Assembly: GCA_011523425.1 (NCBI GenBank)
Contig: WTGU01000144.1
Span: forward strand, 1 to 64,000
DNA: 64,000 bases
Reading direction: 5' to 3'
Source: Alphaproteobacteria bacterium
GTDB lineage: Bacteria; Pseudomonadota; Alphaproteobacteria; UBA828
A program made the translations under genes and the position numbers. A model generated the notes under the pieces. It saw nothing but the letters and a program-made list of their open reading frames with translations, ran no database searches and was not told the origin of the DNA. This document shows, one piece after another, positions 26,732-36,577 of the stretch (position 1 is its first letter; every line of letters begins with the position of its first letter).

Positions 26732-27454
26732 CTAGCGCTCCGCACTCGCGAGCCAGAGCGCGAGGAAGCGCCCGAGCCACGCGTGCACCGCCCGGTGATA
26801 CCTGGCGTGGTTCGCGCGCTGCTCCGCCACCGTCTGCGCGCCCCTGCGCCCCAGGTCCTCGGCCGGCGGGTCGCGGTCGAGCCAGCGCGAGAGCACCGCG
26901 TCGTCGACCTCGGGGTGGAACTGCAGGCCCCAGGTCGTCTCCCCGTAGCGGAACGCCTGGTGCTCGAACACGTCGCGCCGCACGAGGTGACGCGCGCCCG
27001 CTGGCATCGTAAACGCCTCGCCGTGACGATGCGCCACGGTGAGCGGCGCGTCGAGGGCGAGATCGTCGGCCGCGCCGTCCAGCGGCTCCACCGGGTAGTA
27101 GCCGAACTCGTAGAGCCCGTCGGGATCGGGCCCCACCGTGGCGCCGAGAGTCCGGGCCACCATCTGGCTGCCGAGGCAGATGCCGAGCATCGGCACGCCC
27201 GCCGCCATGACGCGGGGAATCCAGTCCAGCTCCGCCCGCACGTAGTCGACGTGGTCGTCGTTGGCGCTCTGCGGCCCGCCGAAGCTGACCACGCCCGCCA
27301 GCGAGTCCACGTCGTCGGGGAACGGCTCGCCCTTGTTGGCCCGGACGATGCGGGAGCGCCGCCCGAGCGCGGCGAGCAGAGACGGCACGGCACCGGCGTC
27401 GATGGCGGTGACGTGGGTCACGAGCACCACGGGTGCCTCTGGGTCTGCGCTCAT
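26732..27454 (-). CDS. Class I glutamine amidotransferase-like protein
   Basis: A 240-residue GMP-synthase-like GATase1 protein. The catalytic Cys is in LGICLGSQM, and the His-Glu pair in GLQFHPEV. Stand-alone members hydrolyse glutamine for an unknown partner or act on gamma-glutamyl compounds. It lies four bases before ubiX and 27 after lolD, within a minus-strand run that also holds lolC and proS. Confidence 0.9.
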   Translation of the reverse strand: MSADPEAPVVLVTHVTAIDAGAVPSLLAALGRRSRIVRANKGEPFPDDVDSLAGVVSFGGPQSANDDHVDYVRAELDWIPRVMAAGVPMLGICLGSQMVARTLGATVGPDPDGLYEFGYYPVEPLDGAADDLALDAPLTVAHRHGEAFTMPAGARHLVRRDVFEHQAFRYGETTWGLQFHPEVDDAVLSRWLDRDPPAEDLGRRGAQTVAEQRANHARYHRAVHAWLGRFLALWLASAER

Positions 27455-27481
27455 CCGCTCATCCGCTCGTGCCTGCGGCGA

Positions 27482-28183
27482 TCACGTGGCGACGAGAAGG
27501 CCGTTCTCGAGCGCAAACCGCCGGTCCATGCGCTCGGCCAACGCCATGTTGTGGGTCGCGACGAGCGCGGCGAGCCCGCTCATGCGCACGATATCGAGTA
27601 GGGCAGCGAACACCGAATCTGCGGTCTCGTGGTCGAGGTTGCCGGTCGGCTCGTCGGCAAGCAGCACCGCCGGCTCGTTGGCGATGGCACGGGCGATGGC
27701 GACGCGCTGCTGCTCGCCGCCCGAGAGGCGGGAGGGCCGATGGCTCGCGCGCGCTTCGAGGCCGAGGCGGGCGAGGAGCGCCTGGGCCCGCTCGCGCGCC
27801 GCGCGCCGGGAGCGGCCCGCGATCATCTGCGGCAGGACCACGTTCTCCAGCGCCGAGAACTCGGCCAGCAGATGGTGAAACTGATAGACGAAGCCGAGCC
27901 GCTCGCGCCGCACCCGGGTCCTGCGGCGGTCGGGCAGCCCGTCGCAGCGCTCGCCCGCGATGGCGATCTCGCCGGCATGGGGGCGCTCCAGCAGCCCGGC
28001 GATCTGGAGCAGGGTCGACTTGCCCGCGCCGGACGGCCCCACCAGGGCCACCATCTCGCCCGGCCCGACCGAGAGCGAGGCGCCCTTCAGCACCTCGATG
28101 GCGCTGCCCGCCTGATGGAAGGTGTGCGCCACCCCGCGCAGCTCGAGCGCGGGCGCGCCGCCGGTCGCGGCCGGGTCACTCAT
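27482..28183 (-). CDS. lolD: Lipoprotein-releasing ABC transporter ATP-binding protein
   Basis: A 233-residue ATPase of the LolCDE complex, which extracts outer-membrane lipoproteins from the inner membrane. Walker [14 protein letters not shown], the LolD motif [17 protein letters not shown], signature [14 protein letters not shown], and Walker [15 protein letters not shown] are all intact. It overlaps the permease gene by eight bases and belongs to the proS-lolC-lolD unit common in alphaproteobacteria. Confidence 0.96.
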   Translation of the reverse strand: MSDPAATGGAPALELRGVAHTFHQAGSAIEVLKGASLSVGPGEMVALVGPSGAGKSTLLQIAGLLERPHAGEIAIAGERCDGLPDRRRTRVRRERLGFVYQFHHLLAEFSALENVVLPQMIAGRSRRAARERAQALLARLGLEARASHRPSRLSGGEQQRVAIARAIANEPAVLLADEPTGNLDHETADSVFAALLDIVRMSGLAALVATHNMALAERMDRRFALENGLLVAT

Positions 28184-29420
28184 AGCGAAGCGCCTCCACC
28201 GGATCGAGCCGCGCCGCCCGCCAGGAGGGGTAGATCGTCGCCAGGAACGAGAGGCCGATCGCCATCACCGCCACCATCGCCACCTCGCCCGCGTCGATCC
28301 GGGACGGGAGCTGCGAGAGGAAGCGGATCTCCGCCGGGAACAGCGCCGTATCCGTCAGGTTCTCCAGCCAGAGCCTGATGGCGTCGATGTTGGCGGCGAA
28401 GGCGATGCCGCCGACGACGCCGAGCGCCGTTCCCGCCAGCCCGATCGCCGCCCCGTTCATGAAGAAGATGCGCAGGATCTGCCCGCGCGTCGCCCCCATG
28501 GTGCGCAGGATGGCGATGTCGCGGCCCTTGTCCTTCACCACCATGATCAGCCCGGCGATGATGTTGAAGGCAGCGACCAGCACGATCAGGGTCAGGATCA
28601 CGAACATCACGTTGCGCTCGACCTGAAGCGCGTTGACGAACTGCGCGTTGGCCCGGCGCCAGTCGACGACCCAGCCCTGCTGCCCGACGGCGGCGCGCAC
28701 GCCGGCCTCGACCGCGCGCAGGCGTTCGGGATCGGCGGCGGTCAGCCCGATGGCGGTGACCGCGCCGGGCAACCTGAAATAGATCTGGGCGAGGTCGAGC
28801 GGCATCAGGACGTAGGTGCTGTCGTACTCGAACATGCCGACGTCGAAGGTCGCCACCACGGGATAGGCGCGCGAGCGGGGCATGGTCCCCATCAGCGTCG
28901 CCCGGCCGTCGGGCGAGAGCAGCGTGATCGACTCGCCGACCCTGACGCCGAGCTTGCGCGCCATGCGCTCGCCGATCACGACCCCCTCGCCGTCGGTGAA
29001 GCCCTCGAGCCGGCCGCTGACGATGTTCTCGGTGAGGAGCGGGCGCGCCGCCAGATAGTCGTCGCGCACGCCGCGCACCTGGCCGAAGGTGGCGTTGCCC
29101 CCGGCCGCCGCGATCACCTGGCCCTCGACGGCCGGCGAGACGGAGACGACGCCGTCGACCGCCCTGATGCGTTCGACCAGCGGATCGAAGTCCACGAGCC
29201 TCTCGTCGAAGGAATAGACCGTCATGTGCCCGTTGAGCCCGAGGATGCGGGCCACCAGCTCCTCGCGGAATCCGTTCATCACCGACATGACGATGATGAG
29301 CGTGGCGACGCCGAGGAAGATGCCGATCAGGGAGAACGCCGCGATGACGGAGACCAGACCCTCCTGCCGCCGCGCGCGCAGGTAGCGAAACGCGACGAGG
29401 CGCTCGAAGGCCGAGAACAT
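28176..29420 (-). CDS. lolC: Lipoprotein-releasing permease LolC/LolE
   Basis: A 414-residue inner-membrane permease with one N-terminal helix (about 22-45), a large periplasmic MacB-like domain (about 50-260), and three C-terminal helices. The start [31 protein letters not shown] and the internal [13 protein letters not shown] at the C-terminus are diagnostic. Alphaproteobacteria usually have a single LolC/E-type gene forming homodimers, and only one is present here. It follows proS by 12 bases. Confidence 0.95.
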   Translation of the reverse strand: MFSAFERLVAFRYLRARRQEGLVSVIAAFSLIGIFLGVATLIIVMSVMNGFREELVARILGLNGHMTVYSFDERLVDFDPLVERIRAVDGVVSVSPAVEGQVIAAAGGNATFGQVRGVRDDYLAARPLLTENIVSGRLEGFTDGEGVVIGERMARKLGVRVGESITLLSPDGRATLMGTMPRSRAYPVVATFDVGMFEYDSTYVLMPLDLAQIYFRLPGAVTAIGLTAADPERLRAVEAGVRAAVGQQGWVVDWRRANAQFVNALQVERNVMFVILTLIVLVAAFNIIAGLIMVVKDKGRDIAILRTMGATRGQILRIFFMNGAAIGLAGTALGVVGGIAFAANIDAIRLWLENLTDTALFPAEIRFLSQLPSRIDAGEVAMVAVMAIGLSFLATIYPSWRAARLDPVEALRYE

Positions 29421-29432
29421 GCGCGCCGGCCG

Positions 29433-30749
29433 CTAGCCGCCGGTCAGGCGCGCCAGCACCGACTCGAACGAGAGCGCCTCGGCCTCGCCGCCGCTCCGCG
29501 CCTTCAGCTCGGCCGTGCCGGACTTGACGCCGCGCGGCCCGACCGCGACCTGCCAGGGCAGGCCGATCAGCTCCATCTCCGCGAACTTGACGCCCGCACG
29601 CTCGTCCCGGTCGTCGTAGAGCACCTCGACGCCGGCGTCCGCGAGGCTGGCGTAGAGCGCGTCGCACGCCTCGTCGCAGGCCGGATCGCCGGCACGGAGA
29701 TTGACGAGCCCGACCGCGAACGGCGCCGCGATCTCGGGCCAGACGATGCCCGCCTCGTCGTGGCTCGCCTCGATAATGGCGCCCGCGAGGCGGGAGACGC
29801 CGATTCCGTAGGAGCCCATCTCGACCGCGACCTCGGCGCCGTCTGCGTCGGTCACGGTCGCGCCCATAGCCTTCGAGTACTTGGTGCCGAAGTAGAAGAT
29901 GTGGCCTACCTCGATGCCGCGGCCCTGGTAGAGGGACTCGGCCGCGACCGGGCACCGCTCCGGGTCGTGCTTGTCGTCGGTGGCGGCGTAGAGCCGGGTC
30001 CACTCGTCCACGATCGGCTGCAGGTCCGCCTCGTAGTCGATCGCCATCGCCAGCGGGTCGGTATCGAGCCAGGCGCGGTCGCAGTAGACGGCGCTCTCGC
30101 CCGTGTCGGCCAGCACGATGAACTCGTGGCTGTAGTCGCCGCCGATGGCGCCGCTCTCCGCCTGCATCGGGATCGAGGTGAGCCCGAGCCGGGCGAAGGT
30201 GCGCAAGTACGCCACGAACATCCTGTTGTAGGAGCGCACGGCGCCGGCATGGTCGATGTCGAAGGAGTAGTTGTCCTTCATGTAGAACTCGCGGCCGCGC
30301 ATGATGCCGAAGCGCGGGCGCAGCTCGTCCCGGAACTTCCACTGGATCTGGTAGAGGTTCTGCGGCAGGTCGCGATAGCTGCGCACCGACTGGCGGAAGA
30401 TGTCGGTCACCACCTCCTCGTGGGTGGGGCCGAAGAGCATCGGGCGCTCGTGCCGGTCGGTGAAGCGCAGCATCTCCCTGCCGTAGTCCTGGTAGCGGCC
30501 GCTCTCCTCCCAGAGCTCGGCCGGCTGCACCGCCGGCATGAGGATCTCCTGGCAGCCGGCGGCGTCCATCTCCTCGCGCACCACCTGCTCGATCTTGCGC
30601 AGCACGCGGTGGCCGAGCGGCAGCCAACTGTAGATGCCGGCGCTGGACTGCCGGATCATGCCGGCACGCAGCATCAGCCGGTGAGACACGATCTGCGCCT
30701 CGGCCGGGTTCTCCCTCAGGGTCGGCAGAAAGTAACGTGAGCGCCGCAT
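29433..30749 (-). CDS. proS: Prolyl-tRNA synthetase
   Basis: A 438-residue class II synthetase charging tRNA-Pro. Class II motifs are visible: motif 1 in the [16 protein letters not shown] region, motif 2 in [21 protein letters not shown], and motif 3 in [10 protein letters not shown]. It lacks the YbaK-like editing insertion of the long bacterial form, as is normal for alphaproteobacterial ProS of this length. The ATG at 30749 ([13 protein letters not shown]) matches the usual start; a longer frame to 30812 is unlikely. It leads the proS-lolC-lolD operon. Confidence 0.97.
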   Translation of the reverse strand: MRRSRYFLPTLRENPAEAQIVSHRLMLRAGMIRQSSAGIYSWLPLGHRVLRKIEQVVREEMDAAGCQEILMPAVQPAELWEESGRYQDYGREMLRFTDRHERPMLFGPTHEEVVTDIFRQSVRSYRDLPQNLYQIQWKFRDELRPRFGIMRGREFYMKDNYSFDIDHAGAVRSYNRMFVAYLRTFARLGLTSIPMQAESGAIGGDYSHEFIVLADTGESAVYCDRAWLDTDPLAMAIDYEADLQPIVDEWTRLYAATDDKHDPERCPVAAESLYQGRGIEVGHIFYFGTKYSKAMGATVTDADGAEVAVEMGSYGIGVSRLAGAIIEASHDEAGIVWPEIAAPFAVGLVNLRAGDPACDEACDALYASLADAGVEVLYDDRDERAGVKFAEMELIGLPWQVAVGPRGVKSGTAELKARSGGEAEALSFESVLARLTGG

Positions 30750-30886
30750 GGACTGTCGCCTCGCTCGCATCGAACGCGCCGCGTTTATGCCCAAGGCCGG
30801 GGCAAAGCGCAATGCGGCGGCGCGGCAACGGCGCGTGCGCCACCGGCGACGGTGATAGAGTCCCTCGACGCCGCCAGGAGGTCCCC

Positions 30887-31273
30887 ATGCTGAAGATCTA
30901 CAATCCCGGCGATATCGCCGGCCCGTTCGGCCACTACGACCACGGCGTCGAGGCGGTGAACGTCTCGCGCCTGCTGCACGTATCGGGGCAGGTCGGCACC
31001 GATCCCGACGGCAGCGTGCCGGACGAGGTGGAGGCGCAGATCGAGCGCGTCTGGCTCAACATCGAGGCCGTGCTCGCCGACGCCGACATGAGCACCGCCA
31101 ATATCGTGCGCACCATCACCTACATGTTGGACCGGAGCGCCGTGCCGCTGCTCGGCGCCGCCCGGCTCCGGCATCTCGGCGCCGATCACAAGGCCGCGTC
31201 GTCGACCATCGTCGTCGCCGGCCTGGTGCGGCCCGAGTGGAAGGTCGAGATCGACGCCGTGGCCGTGGCCTGA
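30887..31273 (+). CDS. RidA family protein
   Basis: A 128-residue cytoplasmic trimeric protein of the RidA/YjgF family, whose founding members hydrolyse reactive enamines and imines. The catalytic Arg region is present as [16 protein letters not shown] near the C-terminus, along with [27 protein letters not shown] precedes the ATG. It is divergent from proS and 15 bases before the inferred start of the CoA ligase gene. Confidence 0.9.
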   Translation: MLKIYNPGDIAGPFGHYDHGVEAVNVSRLLHVSGQVGTDPDGSVPDEVEAQIERVWLNIEAVLADADMSTANIVRTITYMLDRSAVPLLGAARLRHLGADHKAASSTIVVAGLVRPEWKVEIDAVAVA

Positions 31274-31288
31274 GCCGGGAGAGCCGCG

Positions 31289-32554
31289 CTGACCCCCACC
31301 GCGCTCGGGCAGGAGCGCTGGCGTGCCCAGCGCGCCTACGTGATGGAACGCTCGCCCTTCCTCGCCCGGCTCTGGGGCGACGGACCTGTGCCGGAGCGGC
31401 TGGAGGACCTGCCCGCGCTCCCCCTCTGCGACAAGGCGATGCTGCGCGAGGCGCAGGCGGCGCGCCCGCCCTTCGGCGACTATCTCGCGACCCGGCCCGA
31501 GCGTGTGGTCCGCCTGCACCGCACCTCGGGCACCACCGGCCAGGCCATGAACATCGCCCAGACCGGGACGGACGCGGCGCAGACGGCCGAGGTGGGCGGG
31601 CGCTGCTTCCGCGCCGCGGGCCTCGCGCCGGGCACGCTCACGGTCCATTGCCTCAACTACCGGATGTGGATGGGCGGGGTGAGCGACCACCTCGCGCTGG
31701 AGGCGGCGGGCGCGACCGTCATCCCCTTCGGCACAGGCGACAGCGCGCTCCTGGTGCGCACGATCCTCGACCTCGGGATCGCCGCGATCCACTGCACGCC
31801 CTCCTACCCCGCCGCCCTGGAGCGAACCGTCGCGGAGCAGTTCCCGGGCCTCGCGCCGCGCGATCTCGGGCTCCGGCTCGGCCTCTTCGGCGGCGAGGCG
31901 GGGCTCGATAACCCGAGCTTCCGGGCACGGCTGGAGTCGGTCTGGGGCTTCGCCGCGCGCAACGCCAACTACGGCGTCTCCGACGCGTTCAGCATCTTCG
32001 CGAGCCAGTGCGAGGCGAACGACGACCTGCACTTCCTGGCCGGAGACGTGCTGCATGCGGAGCTGATCGAGCCGGAGAGCGCAGAGCCCGTGCCGTGGCG
32101 CGACGGCGAGAGCGGCGAGCTGGTGCTGACCCACCTCGCGCGCGAGGCGCAGCCGCTGGTGCGCTTCCGCACCGGCGACGTGATCGCGGTGACCGGAACC
32201 GGCGCTTGCGCCTGCGGACGGGTCGTGCCCCGCTTCCGCGTGCTCGGCCGCAGCGACGACATGGTGGTGGTGCGGGGCGTGAACGTCTTCCCCGCTGCGG
32301 TCGGCGGCGTGATCGCAGGCTTCGACGCGCTCTCGGGCGAGTTCCGCATCCGGCTCAAGGGCCGCGGCCCCTACGACCGGCTGCCGGTGGAGGCGGAGCT
32401 CGCGCCGGGCCACGAGGCGACGGACGCGCTCGCCGCCCGCGTCGAGGACGCGCTCCGGGCGACGCTCCGCGCGTCTGCCCGCGTGACCCTGCTGCCGCCT
32501 GCCGCGCTGCCGCGTACCGGCGGCAAGACGCGGCGCCTGCTCAGGGAGGACTGA
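31289..32554 (+). CDS. Phenylacetate-CoA ligase-like AMP-forming ligase, probable CTG start
   Basis: A 421-residue acyl-CoA ligase of the PaaK group. The P-loop is HRTSGTTGQAMN, and the C-terminal GRSDDMVVVRGVNVFPAAV and PRTGGKTRRL motifs are intact. The first ATG/GTG in frame (31340/31343) would remove a stretch, TPTALGQERWRAQRAYV, that fits the normal PaaK N-terminus and has no ribosome binding site. The frame continues back to a CTG at 31289 preceded by gggaga at six bases, so CTG is the most likely start. Phenylacetate or another aryl acid is a possible substrate. The enoyl-CoA hydratase follows after two bases. Confidence 0.8.
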   Translation: MTPTALGQERWRAQRAYVMERSPFLARLWGDGPVPERLEDLPALPLCDKAMLREAQAARPPFGDYLATRPERVVRLHRTSGTTGQAMNIAQTGTDAAQTAEVGGRCFRAAGLAPGTLTVHCLNYRMWMGGVSDHLALEAAGATVIPFGTGDSALLVRTILDLGIAAIHCTPSYPAALERTVAEQFPGLAPRDLGLRLGLFGGEAGLDNPSFRARLESVWGFAARNANYGVSDAFSIFASQCEANDDLHFLAGDVLHAELIEPESAEPVPWRDGESGELVLTHLAREAQPLVRFRTGDVIAVTGTGACACGRVVPRFRVLGRSDDMVVVRGVNVFPAAVGGVIAGFDALSGEFRIRLKGRGPYDRLPVEAELAPGHEATDALAARVEDALRATLRASARVTLLPPAALPRTGGKTRRLLRED

Positions 32555-32556
32555 CG

Positions 32557-33324
32557 ATGCCCGGCACCGTGCAGAGCGAGACGAAGGACGGCGTCGCCAC
32601 GCTGACGCTCAACAGGCCGGAGCGGCTCAACGCGCTCAACGACGCGCTGCTGGCCGACCTCTGCGCCGCCCTGGACGCGGCACTCGCCGACGATGCGGTC
32701 GGCGCGCTCGTGCTGCGCGGGGCGGGGCGGGCCTTCTGCGCGGGCGACGACCTCAAGGAGATCGAGAGCCAGACGGCCGGCGAGGCACAGACGCGGGCTT
32801 TCATCGAAGCGATCCAGGCGGTCAGCCGCCGCCTCGTGCTGGGCGACCGGGTGGTGGTCGGCGCGATCCACGGCTGGGCCGTGGGCGGCGGGCTGGAATG
32901 GGCGATCAACTGCGACCTCGCGGTCTTCGCCGAGGGCACCCGGTGCTTCTTCCCGGAGATCGCGTGGGGCATGTTCCCGACCGGCGGCGTGACGGCGATC
33001 CTGCCCCGCATCATCGGCCTCGCGAAGACCCGCGAGCTGCTGCTGCTGGGCGAGACCTTCGACGCGCACGAGGCGCAGGCGATGGGCCTCGCCTGGCGCG
33101 TGGTGCCCGAGGACGAGGTGTTCGACGCAGCACACGAGACCGCAGCCCGCATCGCCGCCCTGCCGCAGCCCGCCGTGCGCGACCTCAAGAGGGTGCTCAA
33201 CCGGGCGGGCTCCCTCGATGTCGAGGGCGCGCTCGCGCTGGAGACGGAGGCGACCGTGCGCCGCTTCCTCGACCCCGCGACCGCCGAGCGGGTGAAGGGT
33301 TTTGGCGGCAGCCGCGCCGGCTAG
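32557..33324 (+). CDS. Enoyl-CoA hydratase/isomerase family protein
   Basis: A 255-residue crotonase-fold enzyme: the start GVATLTLNRPERLNALND, oxyanion-hole segments GRAFCAGDDLKEIE and AIHGWAVGGGLEWAI, and the later LAKTRELLLLGETFDAHEAQAMGL. The position of the catalytic Glu of hydratases is occupied by FPEIAWGMFPTGG, which keeps a Glu. AGGGAGGA lies directly before its ATG, and it is two bases after the ligase gene, so the two probably act in one aryl/acyl-CoA pathway. Confidence 0.9.
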   Translation: MPGTVQSETKDGVATLTLNRPERLNALNDALLADLCAALDAALADDAVGALVLRGAGRAFCAGDDLKEIESQTAGEAQTRAFIEAIQAVSRRLVLGDRVVVGAIHGWAVGGGLEWAINCDLAVFAEGTRCFFPEIAWGMFPTGGVTAILPRIIGLAKTRELLLLGETFDAHEAQAMGLAWRVVPEDEVFDAAHETAARIAALPQPAVRDLKRVLNRAGSLDVEGALALETEATVRRFLDPATAERVKGFGGSRAG

Positions 33325-33450
33325 CCGCGCCTCTCCGCCCAGCCTCCGCCTTCCCTCCCCGCCCGGCCGCTGCCGGGGCGGCGTTGCGCGCAGGCGGTGC
33401 CGGGACGACAATGCGCCGGGATAACGCCGCAGACGCGGGAGGCAACGGCG

Positions 33451-35445
33451 ATGAACGAGAGCGCGACCAGCAATGTCACCGTAGGCGCAGAGACGCTTCG
33501 GGATCTCTACCTCACCATGCGCCGCATCCGCGCTTTCGAGGACAAGACCGCCGACCTCTTCCAGGAGGGCGTCGTCAAGGGCACGGCCCACAGCTACAAG
33601 GGCGAGGAGGCGATCGCCGCCGGCGTCTGCGCGGCGCTGCGCGACGACGACATCATCGCCTCCTACCATCGCGGCCACGGCCACTGCATCGCCAAGGGCG
33701 CGCGCATCGACCGCATGATGGCGGAGCTGATGGGCCGCCAGACCGGCTACTGCCAGGGCCTCGGCGGCTCCATGCACATCGCCGACATGGAGCTCAACAT
33801 CATGGGCGCGAACGGCATCGTCGGCGCGGCCATGCCGCTCGCCACCGGCGCGGGCCTCGCCGCCAGGCTGGAGGGATCGGACCGCGTGGCCGTGGCCTTC
33901 TTCGGCGACGGCGCGTCGAACCAGGGCGTCTTCCACGAATCGCTCAACCTGGCTGCGGTGTGGAAGCTGCCGGTGATCTTCGTCTGCGAGAACAACCAGT
34001 ACGCGCTGTCGACCTCCTACCGGAACACCACGGCCGTCTCCCAGGTCGCGAACCGGGCGGCCTCCTACGAGATCCCCGGCATCACCGTGGACGGGAACGA
34101 CGGCGTCGAGGTCTATCTCGTGCTGCGCGAGGCCGTCGAGCGCGCCCGCACCGGCGAGGGGCCGACGCTGATCGAGGCGATGACCTACCGCCACGGCCAG
34201 CACTCGCTCCGCGTCAACCTGCGCGACCCGCGGCCCGAGGACGAGCTCCAGACCTGGCTCGATCGCGACCCCATCGCGCGCATGGAGAAGCGCCTCAGCA
34301 GCGAGGGCGGATTCTCCGAGGACCAGTTCGACGAGACCAACCGCGCCGTCGAGGACGAGATCGAGACCGCCGTGACCTACGGCCGCGAGAGCCCGGAGCC
34401 GCCGGTGCACGTGATGCTCGACGCCGTCTACGCCCCCCACGCGGCGCACACCGAGCCGGGGCCCGAGACCGAGCGCATGCTCTCCTACCCCGAGGCGCTC
34501 AACGAGGCGCTGGACCAGGAGATGCTGCGGGACGACCGCGTCTTCCTCATGGGCGAGGACGTGGGCGCCACCGGCGGCATCTTCGGCGTCTCCAAGGGGC
34601 TGATGGAGCGCTACGGACCCGAGCGCGTGCGCGACACGCCGATCTCGGAGGCGACCTTCGTCGGCTGCGGCGTCGGCGCCGCCATCGCCGGCATGCGGCC
34701 GGTGGTGGAGATCCAGATCTTCGACTTCGTGGCGCTGACCATGGACATGCTGGTCAACCAGGCGGCCAAGTTCCGCTTCATGCTGGGCGGCAAGCCGAGC
34801 GTGCCGCTGGTGGTGCGCGGGCCGCAGGGCGGCGGCATCCGGCTCGCGGCCCAGCACAGCCAGAGCCTGGAGGCCTGGTTCACCCACGTGCCGGGGCTCG
34901 TGGTGGCGGCGCCCTCCACCCCCTACGACGCCAAGGGGCTGCTGGTGGCGGCGATCCGCGACGAGAACCCGGTGGTCTTCCTGGAGCAGAAGCTGCTCTA
35001 CCTCGGCGGCACCGGGCCGGTGCCGGAGGAGCTCTACGCCATCCCCCTCGGCAAGGCCGACGTCAAGCGCGCGGGCACGGACGTCACCGTGGTCGCGACG
35101 TCCGCCATGGTGCCGCGCGCGCTCAGCGCCGCCACGGTGCTGGAGCGCGACGGCATCAGCGTCGAGGTGGTCGACCCCCGGACCCTGCAGCCGCTCGACG
35201 AGGAGACGATCCTCGCCAGCGTGCGCAAGACCAACCGGCTGCTCATCGTGCACGAGGCCTGGGTGCGCGGCGGCTTCGGCGCCGAGGTGGCGGCCATGGT
35301 GGTGGACAAGGCCTTCGACTACCTCGATGCCCCCGTCGCCCGCCTCGGCGCCCCGCACACGCCGATGCCCTACAACGACCGCCTCGAGCTCGAGGTCATC
35401 CCCTCGCAGGAGCGCATCGTCGAGGCCATCCGCGCGCTGCTGTAG
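33451..35445 (+). CDS. Fused alpha-beta 2-oxoacid dehydrogenase E1
   Basis: A 664-residue single-chain thiamine-diphosphate dehydrogenase. The alpha part (about 1-330) carries [15 protein letters not shown] and the TPP motif [20 protein letters not shown] to ENNQYALST. The beta part (about 345-664) carries [35 protein letters not shown] and [13 protein letters not shown]. Fused alpha-beta E1 enzymes serve branched-chain or acetoin-type complexes. No E2 or E3 gene is next to it, so the partners must be elsewhere. Its last 180 bases have a decayed second copy at 36578-36735. Confidence 0.93.
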   Translation: MNESATSNVTVGAETLRDLYLTMRRIRAFEDKTADLFQEGVVKGTAHSYKGEEAIAAGVCAALRDDDIIASYHRGHGHCIAKGARIDRMMAELMGRQTGYCQGLGGSMHIADMELNIMGANGIVGAAMPLATGAGLAARLEGSDRVAVAFFGDGASNQGVFHESLNLAAVWKLPVIFVCENNQYALSTSYRNTTAVSQVANRAASYEIPGITVDGNDGVEVYLVLREAVERARTGEGPTLIEAMTYRHGQHSLRVNLRDPRPEDELQTWLDRDPIARMEKRLSSEGGFSEDQFDETNRAVEDEIETAVTYGRESPEPPVHVMLDAVYAPHAAHTEPGPETERMLSYPEALNEALDQEMLRDDRVFLMGEDVGATGGIFGVSKGLMERYGPERVRDTPISEATFVGCGVGAAIAGMRPVVEIQIFDFVALTMDMLVNQAAKFRFMLGGKPSVPLVVRGPQGGGIRLAAQHSQSLEAWFTHVPGLVVAAPSTPYDAKGLLVAAIRDENPVVFLEQKLLYLGGTGPVPEELYAIPLGKADVKRAGTDVTVVATSAMVPRALSAATVLERDGISVEVVDPRTLQPLDEETILASVRKTNRLLIVHEAWVRGGFGAEVAAMVVDKAFDYLDAPVARLGAPHTPMPYNDRLELEVIPSQERIVEAIRALL

Positions 35446-35576
35446 CCGGGCCTGAACGAGACGTTCGCACGCCTCGCCGGGGCGCCCTCTCCCGCATCAT
35501 GCGTCGCGCGAGCCTGACAAGGTCTCGCGCGCACAAGAAGAAGCGTGCGCCTGCCATTCCTGCGCCGCCCTTGAGT

Positions 35577-35619
35577 ACGTCATGCCCGGACCTGCCCGGA
35601 CTCGTTCCGGGCATGACGT
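35577..35619. repeat. Palindromic intergenic element, copy A
   Basis: acgtcatgcccgga, 15 bases, tccgggcatgacgt: perfect 14-base arms. The same kind of element (cccgga-cttgttc-cgggcatgac) is widely dispersed between genes in alphaproteobacterial genomes. It lies 132 bases past the E1 stop and could also act as a transcript end. Confidence 0.75.
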
Positions 35620-35712
35620 GCTGGGGCGCACCGCGGGCGCCCACAAGGGAGCGTGAAAGGTATTGGAATCTCAGTGCAGAAACGTGAGCATGAGGAGGAA
35701 GGGGAGGCAGCG

Positions 35713-36039
35713 ATGGTCACTGAGAGGCGTGCTGAGACAGCCAAAGACAAAAGGAACAGTCGGAAATGGGTGACGTGGAGCATCTGGGTCATTGTCGCGC
35801 TGTGTATCGGCGTAGTGATCTGGCAATCAGGAATCTGGAGGGACGAGTCCACCGCCAAGCTTGAAGCATTGATCGAGGCGAACAAGCAAGACAGGGCCGC
35901 ACTGGAGGAATTGAGGGCCAAGGTGGAAGAATTGCTGGAATCGAACGCGCGGATTGCGCAACAAAACGCCACACTGGAGGAGTTGAGGGCCACACGGGAC
36001 GAATTGAGGGCCAAACTTGAAGAATTGCAGGCCGAATAG
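35713..36039 (+). CDS. Membrane-anchored coiled-coil protein, unknown
   Basis: A 108-residue protein: a short basic cytoplasmic N-terminus, one hydrophobic helix (about 19-39, WSIWVIVALCIGVVIW), then a heptad-rich charged stretch to the end (LEELRAKVEELLESNA, repeated as LEELRATRDELRAKLEELQAE). The ATG at 35713 follows GGGGAGG at good spacing; an upstream start at 35653 has none. Base composition is clearly lower in GC than its neighbours. The fold could be an anchor or a spacer rather than an enzyme. No family recognised. Confidence 0.6.
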   Translation: MVTERRAETAKDKRNSRKWVTWSIWVIVALCIGVVIWQSGIWRDESTAKLEALIEANKQDRAALEELRAKVEELLESNARIAQQNATLEELRATRDELRAKLEELQAE

Positions 36040-36577
36040 AGATAATCGCGGGAGCGGATGGCACGGGACCGCCTTTCCTCATAGATGTTGCTCGGCGCGC
36101 GGGGTCAATGCCGGCCGGCGCAGTAATGGATTGACTTTGCTGCATTGCGAGAGGTCAACCAAATGGCCTGTACACCCCCGGACTTGTTCCCGGGGGCCGG
36201 CCATGACGGTCCGAGGGCATGGCGGGCCGAGCATCGCGCCCCGACGCGGCGGCCGGAGGTGGGATTCGCCAAAGAGGGGGGGGCATGCGGGATTTCGCGG
36301 GATAACAAGGGATTCCGGCGGGACAGGCGGCCTCCATATCCCACTTGAATCCCACTTGAGCACCGGCTCCCCTGCCGCGCCCCGCTCCTTCCCGCTCGTC
36401 CCGGCTCTCGCGCATCGTGCCGCCACCCTCGCACGGCCGCCCCACGCCCTGCACCGCACCATGGTCCGGGGAGTCTCGACACGATTTGCCCGCCTCGCCG
36501 TCCCCGGTCCTTCACCAACAAGCGCGAAGCCGTCAGGGCCGCGCAAACCATGACACTGACAAGTCATTTGGGTTAGG
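36040..36577. other. Non-coding accessory stretch with degenerate repeats
   Basis: About 540 bases with no convincing gene. It holds a degenerate palindrome (36175-36196) and a tandem repeat of tcccacttga at about 36342-36358. A mixed-composition right half reads openly in several frames but has no recognisable product. It looks like decayed mobile or repeat DNA. Confidence 0.5.
36175..36196. repeat. Palindromic intergenic element, degenerate copy B
   Basis: cccccgg, acttgttc, ccggggg, followed by ggccggccatgac. The loop acttgttc and the trailing catgac match the element at 35577-35619 and its common consensus, but the arms are shorter and changed. Confidence 0.5.

Noticed and set aside
26137-27393. 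A frame joining UbiX to upstream coding sequence
   Set aside because: The upstream part is a wrong-frame reading of the amidotransferase gene (26732-27454); UbiX starts at the GTG at 26727.
28122-30740. An 872-codon plus-strand open frame opposite lolC and proS
   Set aside because: It is an antisense shadow; the minus strand encodes two highly conserved genes.
33397-33450. Upstream extension of the E1 gene
   Set aside because: The ATG at 33451 follows ggaggcaac at good spacing; the earlier start adds an unconserved tail.
32371-35358. A 995-codon minus-strand open frame opposite the ligase, crotonase and E1 genes
   Set aside because: It is an antisense shadow of high-GC genes, rich in His, Arg, Gly and Ala with no motif, and the plus-strand genes have clear family matches.
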